Source of the DNA: Pandoraea vervacti | GTDB lineage: Bacteria; Pseudomonadota; Gammaproteobacteria; Burkholderiales; Burkholderiaceae | Length of the DNA: 64,000 bases | Assembly (NCBI RefSeq): GCF_000934605.2 | Contig: NZ_CP010897.2 | Coordinates: 4,464,001 to 4,528,000, forward strand | Direction of reading: 5' to 3' | Shown: in pieces, positions 18,317 to 26,837 of the stretch | How positions within the stretch are numbered: the stretch's first letter is position 1 | Layout: every line of letters starts with the position of its first letter | The notes under the pieces: generated by a model | What the model was told of the DNA's origin: nothing | Seen by the model: only the letters and a program-made list of their open reading frames with translations | Databases searched by the model: none | Made by a program: the position numbers and the translations under genes

Positions 18317-18632
18317 GGGTCAATACCGTACGCGATTCGCCGCGTGGGGCTGGTTCGGTCTGTCCAAACCGCACGGCGAACGCGTCCCGGAATTCGCAAC
18401 GACGCGACACCGACAAGTCTGCAAAACGCCGCCGGGCGGGCACGTCGTGGCATAATCGCTCTGATTCTCGCGAGCAGACCCCCGGTCGCGCGCGTCGCGC
18501 CCTGCCGAGCGCGTCGTCTGCGCGCCGCGCAGTTGCCCGGTCACCGGCCCCGCAACCGCCGCGAAGTACCGGGGACGCAAACTCCTGCCGCACGCACAGC
18601 ATTCACAAATCACAAACTTTCAGGAGTCATCG
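18317..18632. other. kdsB-adk intergenic region
   Basis: No gene is seen in these 316 bp. A short hairpin CTGCGCG-C-CGCGCAG (18518-18532) and a weak -10-like CATAAT (18451-18456) are present. The adk promoter probably lies here. No terminator with a T run was found after kdsB. Confidence 0.4.
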
Positions 18633-19298
18633 ATGCGTCTGATTTTGTTGGGGGCACCCGGGGCCGGCAAGGGCACCCAAGCAACTTTCATCAAAGAAAA
18701 ATTCGGCATCCCGCAAATCTCGACCGGCGATATGCTGCGCGCCGCGATCAAGGAAGGCACCCAACTCGGCCTCGAAGCCAAGCGTTTCATGGACGCGGGC
18801 GATCTGGTGCCGGACGCCGTGATCATTGGCATGGTCAAGGAGCGCCTCACGGCAGACGATTGCAAGAACGGCTATCTCTTCGACGGTTTCCCGCGCACCA
18901 TTGCGCAAGCGGAAGCGATGAAGGAAGCCGGCGTCGCCATCGACTTCGTGCTCGAAATCGATGTGCCGTTCGATGAAATCATCACCCGCATGAGCGGTCG
19001 TCGCACCCACCCGGCGTCGGGTCGTACGTATCACGTCAAGTTCAACCCGCCGAAGGTCGAAGGCGTTGACGACGTCACGGGCGAACCGCTGGTTCAGCGC
19101 GACGACGACAAGGAAGAAACCGTCAAGAAGCGCCTCGCCGTGTACGAATCGCAAACCAAGCCGCTGGTAGCCTATTATTCGGATTGGGCCAAGCATGGCA
19201 GCCCGGGCGCGATCGTCCCCGCCCCCCAATATCGCAAGATCTCGGGTCAGGGCAGCGTCGAGGACATTCGCGCACGCGCGTTCGACGCGTTGAAGTAA
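18633..19298 (+). CDS. adk: Adenylate kinase
   Basis: Adk (221 aa) interconverts AMP, ADP and ATP. It has the P-loop GAPGAGKGTQ (residues 7-16), DGFPRT, and a long LID domain (GRRTHPASGRTYHVKFNPPK) without zinc cysteines. AGGAG precedes the ATG at good spacing. A terminator follows at 19427. Length and sequence are fully typical. Confidence 0.97.
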   Translation: MRLILLGAPGAGKGTQATFIKEKFGIPQISTGDMLRAAIKEGTQLGLEAKRFMDAGDLVPDAVIIGMVKERLTADDCKNGYLFDGFPRTIAQAEAMKEAGVAIDFVLEIDVPFDEIITRMSGRRTHPASGRTYHVKFNPPKVEGVDDVTGEPLVQRDDDKEETVKKRLAVYESQTKPLVAYYSDWAKHGSPGAIVPAPQYRKISGQGSVEDIRARAFDALK

Positions 19299-19426
19299 GA
19301 CGGTCTTTCGCCGTCCCACGGCGCTGTCGGTCACTGAGACGATGCATGCATCGATTCCGGGCCGCCAAACGTGGTTGAGCGCCGATGCAGATGCAGGCGT
19401 GACGGCGCGCGGTCATGAAGCCAAAG

Positions 19427-19461
19427 AAAAGGCGGCCAGTTCACACTGGGCCGCCTTTTTT
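19427..19461 (+). terminator. Terminator after adk
   Basis: AAGGCGGCC-AGT pairs with ACT-(G)-GGCCGCCTT, with one bulged base, followed by TTTTT. It lies just before the SDR gene. Confidence 0.85.
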
Positions 19462-19479
19462 GCCGAAGGAGGATGACGC

Positions 19480-20238
19480 ATGGAAATTCAGGGCAATGTG
19501 TTTCTGATCACCGGTGGCGCCTCAGGGCTCGGCGCTGCGGCTGCGCGCTGGCTGGCCGGGCTCGGCGCGAAAGTGGTGCTCGCCGATGTGAACGTCGATG
19601 AAGGCAGGACACTTGCCGAGAAGCTGGGCGGCAAGTTCGTCAAATGCGACGTGACGCAAGAGACCGACGGCAAGGCCGCCGTGGCCGCAGCGCAGTCGCT
19701 CGGCACGCCGCGTGGTCTGGTGAATTGCGCGGGCATCGCCATTGGCAGCAAAACCGTGGGGCGCGACGGCCCGCATCCGCTCGACGCGTTCTCCCGCGTG
19801 ATTCAGATCAATCTGATCGGCACCTTCAACATGATCCGTCTCGCAGCCAGCGCCATGAGCCAGACGGAGCCCAATGGCGAAGGCGAGCGCGGCGTAATCG
19901 TCAATACGGCATCCGTCGCCGCGTTCGACGGCCAGATGGGACAGGCCGCTTATGCGGCATCGAAAGGTGGCGTCGCCAGTCTGACGCTGCCGGTCGCTCG
20001 CGATTTGTCGCGCAGCGGCATCCGCGTCATGACCATCGCGCCGGGCATTTTCGAGACACCCATGATGCTCGGCATGCCCGCCGAAGTGCAGGCCTCGCTT
20101 GGCCAGATGGTCCCCTTCCCGCCCCGATTGGGTCGGCCCGCGGAATACGCGATGCTCGTGGAGCAGATCGTGCGCAATCCGATGCTCAACGGCGAAGTCA
20201 TTCGTCTCGACGGGGCGATCCGGATGCAGCCGAAATAG
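19480..20238 (+). CDS. SDR enzyme, 3-hydroxyacyl-CoA dehydrogenase type 2-like
   Basis: This 252-residue short-chain dehydrogenase has TGGASGLGAAAA (residues 10-21) for NAD binding and YAASKGG as the active-site Tyr-Lys. The sequence resembles HSD10-like enzymes that oxidise 3-hydroxyacyl-CoA: GPHPLDAFSRVIQINLIGTF and FETPMMLGMP. A role in fatty-acid or branched-chain amino acid breakdown is likely. The ATG follows GGAGG. It lies immediately after the adk terminator, so it must have its own promoter or rely on readthrough. Confidence 0.82.
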   Translation: MEIQGNVFLITGGASGLGAAAARWLAGLGAKVVLADVNVDEGRTLAEKLGGKFVKCDVTQETDGKAAVAAAQSLGTPRGLVNCAGIAIGSKTVGRDGPHPLDAFSRVIQINLIGTFNMIRLAASAMSQTEPNGEGERGVIVNTASVAAFDGQMGQAAYAASKGGVASLTLPVARDLSRSGIRVMTIAPGIFETPMMLGMPAEVQASLGQMVPFPPRLGRPAEYAMLVEQIVRNPMLNGEVIRLDGAIRMQPK

Positions 20239-20450
20239 CCTTCGGACCCACTCACACGCGCTCACGCGCGCGCCTACGCGGTGACAACGCAGCGCCCGGA
20301 CAGTTTGCCGCACCGCAGCAAAACGTCGCGCCGAGTGTGACTACAATGGAATGCCGACCGCGCCTTGCGGCCGGCAACGACACCGGTTTTCATGATCTCG
20401 ATCCGGTAACCAGGCGTTCCCCCCGTCGTCCCCCGAGGCAGGAGGCTGGC

Positions 20451-20945
20451 ATGAAATCACTGGCGCAACAGATGTCGTTCTACCAGCGCTATCACCGCAG
20501 TCCCAAGAATCGTCTGACCCATTTCTTCGGCGTTCCCATGATCATCCTGGCGGTGATGCAAGCGTTTTCGTGGGTGCCGCTTGGCCCCAGCGGACTGAAC
20601 GCGACGCATGTCATCATGCTGGTCCTGCTGATGTACTACTTCCTGCTCGACGTTCCGCTCGCCCTGGCGATGACCGCGTTCTTCGCCGTGATGCTCGCCG
20701 TCACGCAGCAGCTGGCGAAACTGCCGCTGCCGTGGGCGCTGGCCGCGTTCGGGGTGTTGTTCGTCGGCGGCTGGATCGTGCAACTCGTCGGCCATCATTT
20801 CGAGGGCCGCAAGCCGGCACTGCTCGACAACCTCTTTCAGATCTTCATTGCCCCGATGTTCCTGATGGCCGAGGTCTTTTTCCACTTCGGCTACAAACCC
20901 GGGCTTCAGCGAGAAGTGCAGGAGTTGTCGATGCAGTCGGCGTAG
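20451..20945 (+). CDS. DUF962/Mpo1-like membrane protein
   Basis: This 164-residue protein of the DUF962 family includes the yeast Mpo1 dioxygenase, which acts on 2-hydroxy fatty acids. The family N-terminus YQRYHRSPKNRLTHFFGVPM and the His-containing QLVGHHFEGRKPALLDNLFQ are present, with four predicted membrane helices between and after them. GGAGG lies six bases before the ATG. The bacterial activity is inferred only from the family. Confidence 0.85.
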   Translation: MKSLAQQMSFYQRYHRSPKNRLTHFFGVPMIILAVMQAFSWVPLGPSGLNATHVIMLVLLMYYFLLDVPLALAMTAFFAVMLAVTQQLAKLPLPWALAAFGVLFVGGWIVQLVGHHFEGRKPALLDNLFQIFIAPMFLMAEVFFHFGYKPGLQREVQELSMQSA

Positions 20946-20986
20946 CCGGTTCGCACGCGCGCATCGACCGTCCATGGTCGACGCTC

Positions 20987-21024
20987 GAAAAAAAACGCCA
21001 GCCCGTTAGAAAGGCTGGCGTTTC
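20987..21024. terminator. Bidirectional terminator between DUF962 and sirB1
   Basis: AACGCCAGCC (20994-21003) pairs with GGCTGGCGTT (21013-21022). An A run before it and T-rich sequence after it allow use from both convergent genes. Confidence 0.85.
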
Positions 21025-21088
21025 TCATGGCGCTGTCGCATCGTGGGGAACAGCGTCACAACCGTGAAGCATGGCGTATGCGTTCTGC

Positions 21089-21955
21089 TTACCCGTGGCC
21101 TCCGGGCCGTCGGCTCAAGTCGTCGAGCACCTGCCGTATTGCATCGGCATCCTCCGCCTCGGGACGCTTGCTCAGATAGAGCTCGAGATCGTCCTGCGCG
21201 GGGCGCACCAACCCCAAACGGGCATACGCCAGTCCGCGATCGCGCTTTTCCACGGGCTGGTCGGGCAGCACGAGCACCATGCGCTCCTGCACCGCCAGCA
21301 AGCGCTCCCATCGTTCGTTTTGGGTGTAGATGGCACGCAGGTTGCGAAGCATCCGCGCCAGGATTTCGCGCGGCGTCGCGGGCTCCAGAAACGGATGCAG
21401 CAAGGCCCACAGCGCCAGTTCCTGAATCGGCTCGGCGCTCTCGTCGCGATAGTGCTTCAAATACGGCTCGACCATTTCGAGCAAGCGCTGGGGCGAGAGC
21501 GAATTGCCGGAAATCGGATCGATGACGACGTCACCCGCCGGCACGGCGAGCCTGAGCAGGAAATGTCCGGGGAACGACAAGCCGCGCAACGGCAATCCGA
21601 TCTGATGCCCGATCTCCATGCACAGGACGGCCAGCGAAATCGGAATGCCCCGGCGCCGATCCAGCACGACATGCAGATGGCTGTTGTCCGGATCGTAGTA
21701 ATCGTTCTGATTGACCGTGAACCCGAGTTCGCGGAAGAAGAAGTGATCGAGCAGTTGCAACTTCTGCAACGGCCCGGCATCCGGCGGCAGCCGCTTGGCC
21801 AGACGTGCGGCGAGCGCATCGATCTGGGTCAGCGTGTCCTGCACGTCGAGATCGGGATAAACGTCCTGTGCGATGGCAATAGCCGCTTCGGTCAACGGCA
21901 GACCGTCGTCGGAGGCAACCAGCGCAGCAAAATACTCGAGAATTCGATTCGCCAT
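21089..21955 (-). CDS. SirB1 family protein (transglutaminase-like plus TPR)
   Basis: This 288-residue protein of the SirB1 family (COG2912) has an N-terminal transglutaminase-like fold (YYDPDNSHLHVVLDRRRGIP, LCMEIGHQIGLPLRGLSFPG) and a C-terminal helical TPR-like part. The exact activity is unknown in bacteria. The active-site-like Cys (VLCMEIG) and His (PGHFLLR) are present. It lies downstream of murJ on the same strand with a 54-bp gap and may be co-transcribed. Confidence 0.83.
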   Translation of the reverse strand: MANRILEYFAALVASDDGLPLTEAAIAIAQDVYPDLDVQDTLTQIDALAARLAKRLPPDAGPLQKLQLLDHFFFRELGFTVNQNDYYDPDNSHLHVVLDRRRGIPISLAVLCMEIGHQIGLPLRGLSFPGHFLLRLAVPAGDVVIDPISGNSLSPQRLLEMVEPYLKHYRDESAEPIQELALWALLHPFLEPATPREILARMLRNLRAIYTQNERWERLLAVQERMVLVLPDQPVEKRDRGLAYARLGLVRPAQDDLELYLSKRPEAEDADAIRQVLDDLSRRPGGHG

Positions 21956-22009
21956 GCGGTATCCGTGAATTCCGCCGCGTCACCTGAGCGCTTCGCGATC
22001 CCGGGGGGG

Positions 22010-23563
22010 TCACGAGTGAGTCCGTCGGCGGAAGAACGAGAAGTTGAAACCCATGAGGAATAATGCCCCGAAATACACCACGGCGCATAGCACCAGACTC
22101 GCGCCAAGCAGGGCAATGCGCGCGAGCGGACGCGCGCCCAGCGCCACCCAGTCGAAGCTTTGCGTGAACCACAGCAGCACGCCGGCCAGAATCAGGCAAG
22201 CCGCGAGCAATTGCACGAAAAAGAGTCGCCAGCCAGCAGCCGGTCGGTAGATGCCGCGCTTGTAGAGGCCCGCGAACAGCAGCGCCGCGTTCATACATGC
22301 CCCCACGCCGATCGACAACGACAATCCGGCATGAGCGAACCAACGCACGAAGAGGATGTTGGAGAGTTGCGTGGCCACAAGTACCACGATGGCAATCTTT
22401 ACCGGCGTCTTGATGTCCTGCTTCGCGTAGAAGCCAGGCGCGAGAATCTTGATGAGAATCAGGCCGACCAGGCCGACGCCATAAGCCGTGAGGGCGTGCG
22501 CCGTCATGGCGACGTCGGTCGCATCGAAACGACCGTACTGATACAGCGTCGCCGTGAGCGGCTCGGCATAGACGAACAGCCCCACGGCGCTGGGCATGGC
22601 CAGCAGGAACGTCAGACGCAGGCCCCAGTCGAGCAGCGCAGAATACTCGGCGGTGTCGCCGTCAGCATTGGCCCGTGACAGGCTCGGCAGCAGGATCGTG
22701 CCCAGCGCCACGCCCAGCAAGGCCGTCGGGAATTCCATCAGCCGATCGGCATAGGCGAGCCACGAGACGCTGCCCTGAGCCAGTCGCGAGGCGATGTTCG
22801 TATTGATGATGAGGCTTATCTGCGCAACGGAGACCGCGAGCGTGGCCGGCACCATCTTTGCCAGCACCCGCTTGACTCCCGCATTGCGCAGCGCCGCCGC
22901 CATATTGACGGAAATGCGCGGCAGCATGCCGATGCGCGCGAGCGCCGGGAGCTGGATCACCAGTTGCAGCACCCCGCCGACGATCACAGCGTAGGCCAAT
23001 GCGTAGACCGGCGTCTCCAGATGCGGCGCGACCCAAAGCGAGGCCACGATCGAGCTCACGTTGAGCAGTACCGGGGCAAACGCAGGCATCGAGAACTGAC
23101 GCCACGTATTGAGCACACCCGCCGCCAGGGTCGTGATCGAAATCAGCGTGATGTAGGGAAACATGACGCGCGTCATGAAAACGGCGGCATCGAACGTGCC
23201 GTTTTCCCGCGACAACCCGGTCGCCACGGCATAGACCACCCCGGACGCCCCCAGAACGCCGGCAATCGTGATGGAGAGCAACGCCCAGAACAACACGGTA
23301 GTGACGGAATCGACGAGCGTTTTCGTCTCTTCCGCACTGCGCTGCGACTTGAATTCGGCCAGAATTGGGACGAATGCCTGCGAAAACGCCCCTTCGGCGG
23401 ACAGCCGGCGCAGCAGATTGGGAATGCGGAACGCCACGTTGTAAGCGTCGGTCATGGGACCGGCGCCGAACATGCGTGCGATAAGAATTTCACGAATCAG
23501 GCCGGTGACGCGCGAGAGCATCGTGAAACCGCTGACCGTAGCGAGAGCTTTGAGCAAATTCAT
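22010..23563 (-). CDS. murJ: Lipid II flippase MurJ
   Basis: MurJ (517 aa, MATE-like) moves lipid II across the inner membrane for peptidoglycan synthesis. Fourteen membrane helices can be expected. The N-terminus reads MNLLKALATVSGFTMLSRVTG, with the conserved RIPNLLRRLSAEGAFSQAFVP near residue 50. Length is normal. On the minus strand a TATAAT (23573-23578) lies only nine bases before the start, so the mRNA may have almost no leader. Confidence 0.95.
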   Translation of the reverse strand: MNLLKALATVSGFTMLSRVTGLIREILIARMFGAGPMTDAYNVAFRIPNLLRRLSAEGAFSQAFVPILAEFKSQRSAEETKTLVDSVTTVLFWALLSITIAGVLGASGVVYAVATGLSRENGTFDAAVFMTRVMFPYITLISITTLAAGVLNTWRQFSMPAFAPVLLNVSSIVASLWVAPHLETPVYALAYAVIVGGVLQLVIQLPALARIGMLPRISVNMAAALRNAGVKRVLAKMVPATLAVSVAQISLIINTNIASRLAQGSVSWLAYADRLMEFPTALLGVALGTILLPSLSRANADGDTAEYSALLDWGLRLTFLLAMPSAVGLFVYAEPLTATLYQYGRFDATDVAMTAHALTAYGVGLVGLILIKILAPGFYAKQDIKTPVKIAIVVLVATQLSNILFVRWFAHAGLSLSIGVGACMNAALLFAGLYKRGIYRPAAGWRLFFVQLLAACLILAGVLLWFTQSFDWVALGARPLARIALLGASLVLCAVVYFGALFLMGFNFSFFRRRTHS

Positions 23564-23612
23564 GTTGCGCGTATTATACGCACACCCGTCGCACCCCCAT
23601 GCAGCAAAGAAG

Positions 23613-23642
23613 TTGCAATTTCCGTTTCGCTTCGGCTATAAT
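23613..23642 (+). promoter_or_regulatory. Promoter of rpsT
   Basis: TTGCAA (23613-23618) and TATAAT (23637-23642), 18 bp apart, form a near-consensus sigma-70 promoter. About 110 bases of leader separate it from rpsT, enough for autoregulation. Confidence 0.75.
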
Positions 23643-23753
23643 CGACGGTTTCGAAGTCAATGGATTGCTTCCTGGCCACCGTGTCTCCCAGGGAGCCGAG
23701 CCAAACTGCATAGAAGCCGCATCAGGCGGAGCAATTCAAGGAATTCACAGAAC

Positions 23754-24026
23754 ATGGCAAATACCGCACAAGCACGCAAGCGCGCGCGTCAAACCGTTAA
23801 GATCAACGCCCACAACTCGGCGCTGCGTTCGCGTCTGCGCACGGCTGTGAAGGCTGTTCGCAAGGCCATCGCCGCTGGCGATCAAGCCGCTGCCAAGGAA
23901 GTGCTGCGCGCTTCGGCAAAGACGATCGACATCATCGCTGACAAGAAGATCGTCCACAAGAACACCGCTGCTCGCCAAAAGAGCCGCCTGTCGGCCGCCA
24001 TCAAGGCGATGTCGGCTGCTGCCTAA
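23754..24026 (+). CDS. rpsT: 30S ribosomal protein S20
   Basis: S20 (90 aa) is a basic, all-helical 16S rRNA-binding protein. MANTAQARKRARQ at the N-terminus and IHKNTAARQKSRLSAAIK-like KIVHKNTAARQKSRL near the C-terminus are typical. Codon use is that of a highly expressed gene. It is divergent from murJ, has its own strong promoter and ends at a good terminator. Confidence 0.97.
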   Translation: MANTAQARKRARQTVKINAHNSALRSRLRTAVKAVRKAIAAGDQAAAKEVLRASAKTIDIIADKKIVHKNTAARQKSRLSAAIKAMSAAA

Positions 24027-24086
24027 GACAGCTGACGCTGCAAGGCAAACCCGTTGCTTGCCGGTTCCGACTACGGTCGGAACACT

Positions 24087-24116
24087 AAAAAGCCCGCTCT
24101 ATGCGGGCTTTTTTCT
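24087..24116 (+). terminator. Terminator after rpsT
   Basis: AAGCCCGC (24090-24097) pairs with GCGGGCTT (24103-24110), followed by TTTTCTTTT. Confidence 0.9.
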
Positions 24117-24240
24117 TTTGTGCGTCCGACATCGCCCCGTAACGCCGCCCTCGGCACCGCAGGCACGTTACACAGCGCAAAACGCCATTGACAGCGGCAG
24201 CACGCGGCATCGCCCGGCACCAGGACAAGGAAGACGTTAC

Positions 24241-24267
24241 ACGGGGAAGACGGGGAAGACGGGGAAG
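24241..24267 (+). repeat. Three tandem copies of ACGGGGAAG
   Basis: Three perfect 9-bp copies lie in the 339-bp non-coding stretch between rpsT and the DUF3579 gene (24027-24365). Apart from the rpsT terminator and this repeat, nothing else is seen there. Confidence 0.8.
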
Positions 24268-24365
24268 AAACTCGGCGCGCCGAATGGCGCAGATGTGACG
24301 CATCGACGGTGAGTCAGGGCCAAAGGCCCGGCACTCACGTCTGGCCGAAAACGGCCGTGGGGGAA

Positions 24366-24680
24366 TTACTTGACGTCGGGAACGAAGCAGGCTTCCGTCA
24401 TCTGCAAGCCGTTATCCCGGGCGAAACTCATCACGAAATCGAACATTCGCGGCTCGATATCGCGCAGTCGCTCGTCGACGACGACACACTTGACGTCACC
24501 CACCATCGTTGGACGCACGTAGGGGGAGTACTGCATGTATGCGTTCGGGCCGGAATTGCTGCGGCCACAGAACGACACGGCGCCGCACAGACGCTCCGCC
24601 CAGTCACTCGGACGAAACTTCTTGCCATCCAGAGTCAGCCCCTGAATGAAATACTCGCGCGCGGAAACCTGGTCGGTCAT
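24366..24680 (-). CDS. DUF3579 family protein
   Basis: This protein of about 104 residues is found beside argF in many Burkholderiales. The family core FIQGLTLDGKKFRPSDWAER and the segment YSPYVRPTMVGDVKCVVVDE are clear. Function is unknown. The start is either ATG 24680, with GAGG somewhat far upstream, or TTG 24689; I prefer the ATG. It is divergent from argF. Confidence 0.78.
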   Translation of the reverse strand: MTDQVSAREYFIQGLTLDGKKFRPSDWAERLCGAVSFCGRSNSGPNAYMQYSPYVRPTMVGDVKCVVVDERLRDIEPRMFDFVMSFARDNGLQMTEACFVPDVK

Positions 24681-24752
24681 ATCGCTCAATCACCTCAAAA
24701 AACATCTGGCCAGCCGTACGCGGGTAGCGTTGCCGACAGAGCCAGTATTATA

Positions 24753-24764
24753 TCTTATATAAGA
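24753..24764. promoter_or_regulatory. Palindrome shared with the icd upstream region
   Basis: TCTTATATAAGA is a perfect 12-bp palindrome in the 362-bp gap between DUF3579 and argF (24681-25042), and the same core lies upstream of icd. The gap also contains a small hairpin, GCCTG (24933-24937) and CAGGC (24947-24951), in the likely argF leader. Confidence 0.45.
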
Positions 24765-25042
24765 CTGGAACCTGTCCCCCACCGTTGCTGCGGGTGTTTT
24801 TTTCGGTCTTGCCAGTCGTTTCCGGCTGTGCAGCAGCGGGCTCGATAATACGCTTTTCGTGTGACGACAAAACGATTTGGTAGACTAGGGGCCGTTCCCC
24901 TGAAGCCAGCAACCGGCAGAACACCTTCACGAGCCTGACCGGGGGACAGGCCTCAAGGCTTGTTCGTCGTGCCGAACGCGTCCGAGTTCCCAGCGAATCT
25001 GCGGTGAATTCACGCGGTATCGGCCTCCAGCAGAACATCCAA

Positions 25043-25969
25043 ATGACCACCGCCAAACCCATCAAGCATTACCTTCAGTTTTCGGATCTGACGCTCGACG
25101 AGTATGACTATGTGCTCGAGCGCACCCGTATCCTCAAGAAGAAATTCAAGAACTACGAGACTTACCACCCGCTGCACGACCGCACGCTGGCGATGATCTT
25201 CGAGAAGAGCTCGACCCGTACGCGTCTGTCGTTCGAAGCGGGCATCCACCAGTTGGGCGGCCATGCCGTGTTCCTGAACACGCGCGACACGCAGCTCGGT
25301 CGCGGCGAGCCGATCGAAGACGCCGCGCAGGTGATCTCGCGCATGACCGACATCATCATGATCCGCACCTTTGGGCAGGAGATCATCGAGCGCTTCGCGC
25401 AGCATTCGCGCGTACCGGTCATCAACGGCCTGACCAACGAGTACCATCCGTGCCAGGTGCTGGCGGACATCTTCACGTACTACGAGCATCGTGGTCCGAT
25501 CAAGGGCAAGACCGTGACGTGGATCGGCGACGCGAACAACATGTCGTACACGTGGATTCAGGCCGCCGAGATCTTCGGGTTCCAGTTCAACATCTCCACG
25601 CCGCCAGGTTACCGCCTCGATCAGGCGATGGTCTCCGAGTCGAGCCGCCCGTTCGTGCGCGAGTTCGACGACCCGCGCGAAGCCTGCGAAGGCGCCGACC
25701 TCGTGTCGACCGACGTCTGGACGAGCATGGGTTTCGAAGCGGAAAACGAAGCACGCAAGGCGGCTTTCGCCCAATGGTGCGTGAACGCCGACCTGATGCA
25801 GCGCGCCAAGCCGGAGGCCCTGTTCATGCACTGCCTGCCCGCCCATCGTGGCGAGGAAGTTTCGGCAGAGGTGATCGACGGCGCGCAGAGCGTTGTGTGG
25901 GATGAAGCCGAGAACCGTTTGCACGTGCAGAAGGCACTCATGGAGTACCTGATGCTCGGCCGGGTTTGA
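25043..25969 (+). CDS. argF: Ornithine carbamoyltransferase
   Basis: ArgF (308 aa) joins carbamoyl phosphate and ornithine to citrulline in arginine synthesis. Active-site motifs are present: SSTRTR (carbamoyl phosphate), HPCQ, and FMHCLPAHRG with the catalytic Cys. I chose ATG 25043 (MTTAKPIKHYLQ) to match the family start; the ribosome site there is weak and a GTG at 25004 is possible. It is monocistronic, with the upstream gene divergent. Confidence 0.95.
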   Translation: MTTAKPIKHYLQFSDLTLDEYDYVLERTRILKKKFKNYETYHPLHDRTLAMIFEKSSTRTRLSFEAGIHQLGGHAVFLNTRDTQLGRGEPIEDAAQVISRMTDIIMIRTFGQEIIERFAQHSRVPVINGLTNEYHPCQVLADIFTYYEHRGPIKGKTVTWIGDANNMSYTWIQAAEIFGFQFNISTPPGYRLDQAMVSESSRPFVREFDDPREACEGADLVSTDVWTSMGFEAENEARKAAFAQWCVNADLMQRAKPEALFMHCLPAHRGEEVSAEVIDGAQSVVWDEAENRLHVQKALMEYLMLGRV

Positions 25970-26426
25970 TCCAGGCTAGTCCTCAGGGAAAACAGCCTTA
26001 CGCTCCCTACGCCCGGACGCATCGTGCCGTCCGGGCGCGTCGGGGCGCGTCCGGGTGCCTTTCCCGCTAAACATCCTGCCCCCTGCGCCTCACGCGCCGG
26101 AACCGCCTCCCCCGCCCTTCATGCGCCTGACGAGCGCAACGCCCCCATCGCCCCGCCGCGATCAACGTTCCGCTATCATCCCTGACGCGCCGCCGTCGCC
26201 CACGCGATTTGCGGTGCTTCATTGCCGCACGACATAGTTCGCCGTACCCATCAGAACAATTCGCAATTTGCACCATTACGGGGCAATTTCGTTGTGCATT
26301 GCACAAATTGCAGACGGGTAGACGTTCGAAACGTGCTAGCATGAATTCACGCTTCCCCCTTGAAAGGGGGCAGGCATATCGACTCACCATCGCGACTCTC
26401 GCTCGCATTCGACACAGCATTCGGTC
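25970..26426. other. argF-ppnP intergenic region with dyads
   Basis: No gene is seen in 457 bp. GCCCGGACG / CGTCCGGGC (26011-26036) is a 9-bp inverted repeat just after argF, without a T run. GTGCATTGCAC (26294-26304) is a palindrome inside a wider dyad, GCAATTTG (26263-26270) / CAAATTGC (26304-26311), which may regulate ppnP. Confidence 0.4.
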
Positions 26427-26750
26427 ATGACGCAAAACGCAACGCAGTTCGACAACGTTTCCGTAATCAAGCGCGCCAACACCTATTTCGACGGCAAGTG
26501 CGTCTCGCACACCGTTCTGTTCCCGGACGGCACGCGCAAGACGCTGGGTGTGATTTTCCCGGCCACGCTGCAGTTCGGTACCGATGCGCCTGAAGTCATG
26601 GAAGTTACCGGCGGCCGCTGCCGCATCCGTCTGGCAGGACAGACCGAATGGCAGGAGTATGCCGCCGGTCAGACGTTCTCCGTGCCGGGCAACAGCAAGT
26701 TCGATATCGAGGTCGTCGAAACCCTCGATTACGTTTGCCACTACGGCTAA
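26427..26750 (+). CDS. ppnP: Pyrimidine/purine nucleoside phosphorylase PpnP
   Basis: PpnP (107 aa, formerly DUF1255/YaiE) is a small cupin that phosphorolyses various nucleosides. The sequence is typical over its length: FDGKCVSHTVLFPDGTRKTLG and FSVPGNSKFDIEV. It lies alone, with the patatin gene 87 bp downstream on the same strand. Confidence 0.92.
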   Translation: MTQNATQFDNVSVIKRANTYFDGKCVSHTVLFPDGTRKTLGVIFPATLQFGTDAPEVMEVTGGRCRIRLAGQTEWQEYAAGQTFSVPGNSKFDIEVVETLDYVCHYG

Positions 26751-26837
26751 TCGTCCGGCCTGCATCGCGACGGCGCGCAAGGTGACGCGCCGCCGCCCTC
26801 TCGGCCGGTTCAGCGCGGCCTGGCGCCGCTTCCTACT

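Noticed and set aside
18317..18632. A possible small gene or RNA in the kdsB-adk gap.
   Set aside because: Open frames there lack ribosome sites and family features; only a weak hairpin is seen.
21071..22063. A 330-codon open frame opposite sirB1 and murJ.
   Set aside because: No recognisable protein features; the minus-strand genes are clear family members.
24241..24267. Short repeats as a possible CRISPR remnant.
   Set aside because: The 9-bp copies are contiguous, without spacers, and no cas gene is near; the same holds for 56861-56910.
24868..25042. A riboswitch in the argF leader.
   Set aside because: Only one short hairpin is visible and no known riboswitch core could be matched.
26011..26036. 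Inverted repeat after argF as a terminator.
   Set aside because: The stem is good but no T run follows on either strand, so it is listed only as a dyad.
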